Shown: one piece after another, positions 33,251-33,508 of the stretch
Position numbering within the stretch: the stretch's first letter is position 1
Layout: each line of letters begins with the position of its first letter
Origin: Larix sibirica
Lineage: Eukaryota > Streptophyta > Pinopsida > Pinales > Pinaceae
Assembly: GCA_004151065.3 (NCBI GenBank)
Contig: NWUY0300005757.1
Coordinates: 15,139 to 48,646 of the forward strand
Direction: 5' to 3'
Length of the DNA stretch: 33,508 bases
Notes under the pieces: generated by a model
The model's database searches: none
What the model saw: only the letters and a program-made list of their open reading frames with translations
Told to the model about the DNA's origin: nothing
Made by a program: the position numbers and the translations under genes

Positions 33251-33306
33251 TCGCCTCTAATCTTGGTCTCGTGTTCTCCAACTTGCCCATTAAAACACCA
33301 ACCATT

Positions 33307-33412
33307 GTAAAGATTATGTGAAGAGGCAAAGATTGAATAATGTAACTTATTAGTGATTTGTAAAGATTATGCGAAGAGGCAAAGATTGAATAATGTAACT
33401 TATTGGTGATTT
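33307..33412. repeat. 53-bp tandem duplication (two copies)
   Basis: Units 33307-33359 and 33360-33412 begin GTAAAGATTATG and differ at only two noticed positions (GTG/GCG and TAGTG/TGGTG). The short minus-strand ORF overlapping it (33237-33422) is not supported as coding. Confidence 0.93.
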
Positions 33413-33508
33413 CTTTGTTCAACTGATGGATAAATAAAAGAATGAATAGATAATCTTATCTTAGGGCTCATGGATTGGGAAGAGGAAACACTTCACCTAT
33501 CAAAACCT

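Overview
The window reads as nuclear DNA of a seed plant: AT-rich, gene-poor and full of old, broken retroelements. A conifer or other gymnosperm is the most likely source. This is an inference from the density of very degraded but still readable LTR elements and from the scaffold style (single 'n' joins plus one 544-base N run), not from a diagnostic gene. No clearly functional protein-coding gene was found.

Layout. 1-2700: a LINE reverse-transcriptase relic on the minus strand (about 370-790), then unassigned sequence. 2749-5000: short tandem repeats and a very AT-rich stretch. 6113-6310: the last-exon remnant of a cytokinin oxidase/dehydrogenase (+), with two nonsense codons. 7068-7586: a two-copy tandem duplication of about 260 bp. 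8437-10385: the most gene-like object, a full-length single-exon LysM receptor-like (pseudo)kinase of the LYK4/LYK5 type (+), broken by three in-frame stops and three frameshifts. 10809-10982: a decayed foldback (MITE-like) element. 11576-11769: a 97-bp tandem duplication. 12115-12990: a Ty3/gypsy gag relic (+). 12991-15334: unassigned. 15335-15878: assembly gap.

15905-31818 is a nested transposon locus. A second Ty3/gypsy relic of the same family (+; PBS about 15910, gag, zinc-knuckle remnant, protease) is interrupted at about 17905 by an old Ty1/copia element on the minus strand (about 17905-23877), which has both LTRs and a full but heavily mutated gag-pol. A 7,869-bp block (16080-23948) holding both elements then reappears directly at 23950-31818, with only two substitutions noticed. 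The copies are separated by a single 'n'. The two LTRs of the copia element look roughly 20-25% diverged by eye, so the element is ancient while the block duplication is essentially fresh. The simplest explanation is that two overlapping contigs were laid end to end, making the second copy an assembly artefact. Beyond 31818 lie a more GC-rich patch with an unrecognised 120-codon ORF, another single-'n' join (32169), a possible gypsy RT relic and two more short tandem duplications.

No operon-like or cooperative gene system is visible. The biological content is a dead immune-receptor-type gene and a dead hormone-catabolism exon in a transposon graveyard. The most consequential observation is the near-perfect 7.87-kb duplication at the single-'n' join.
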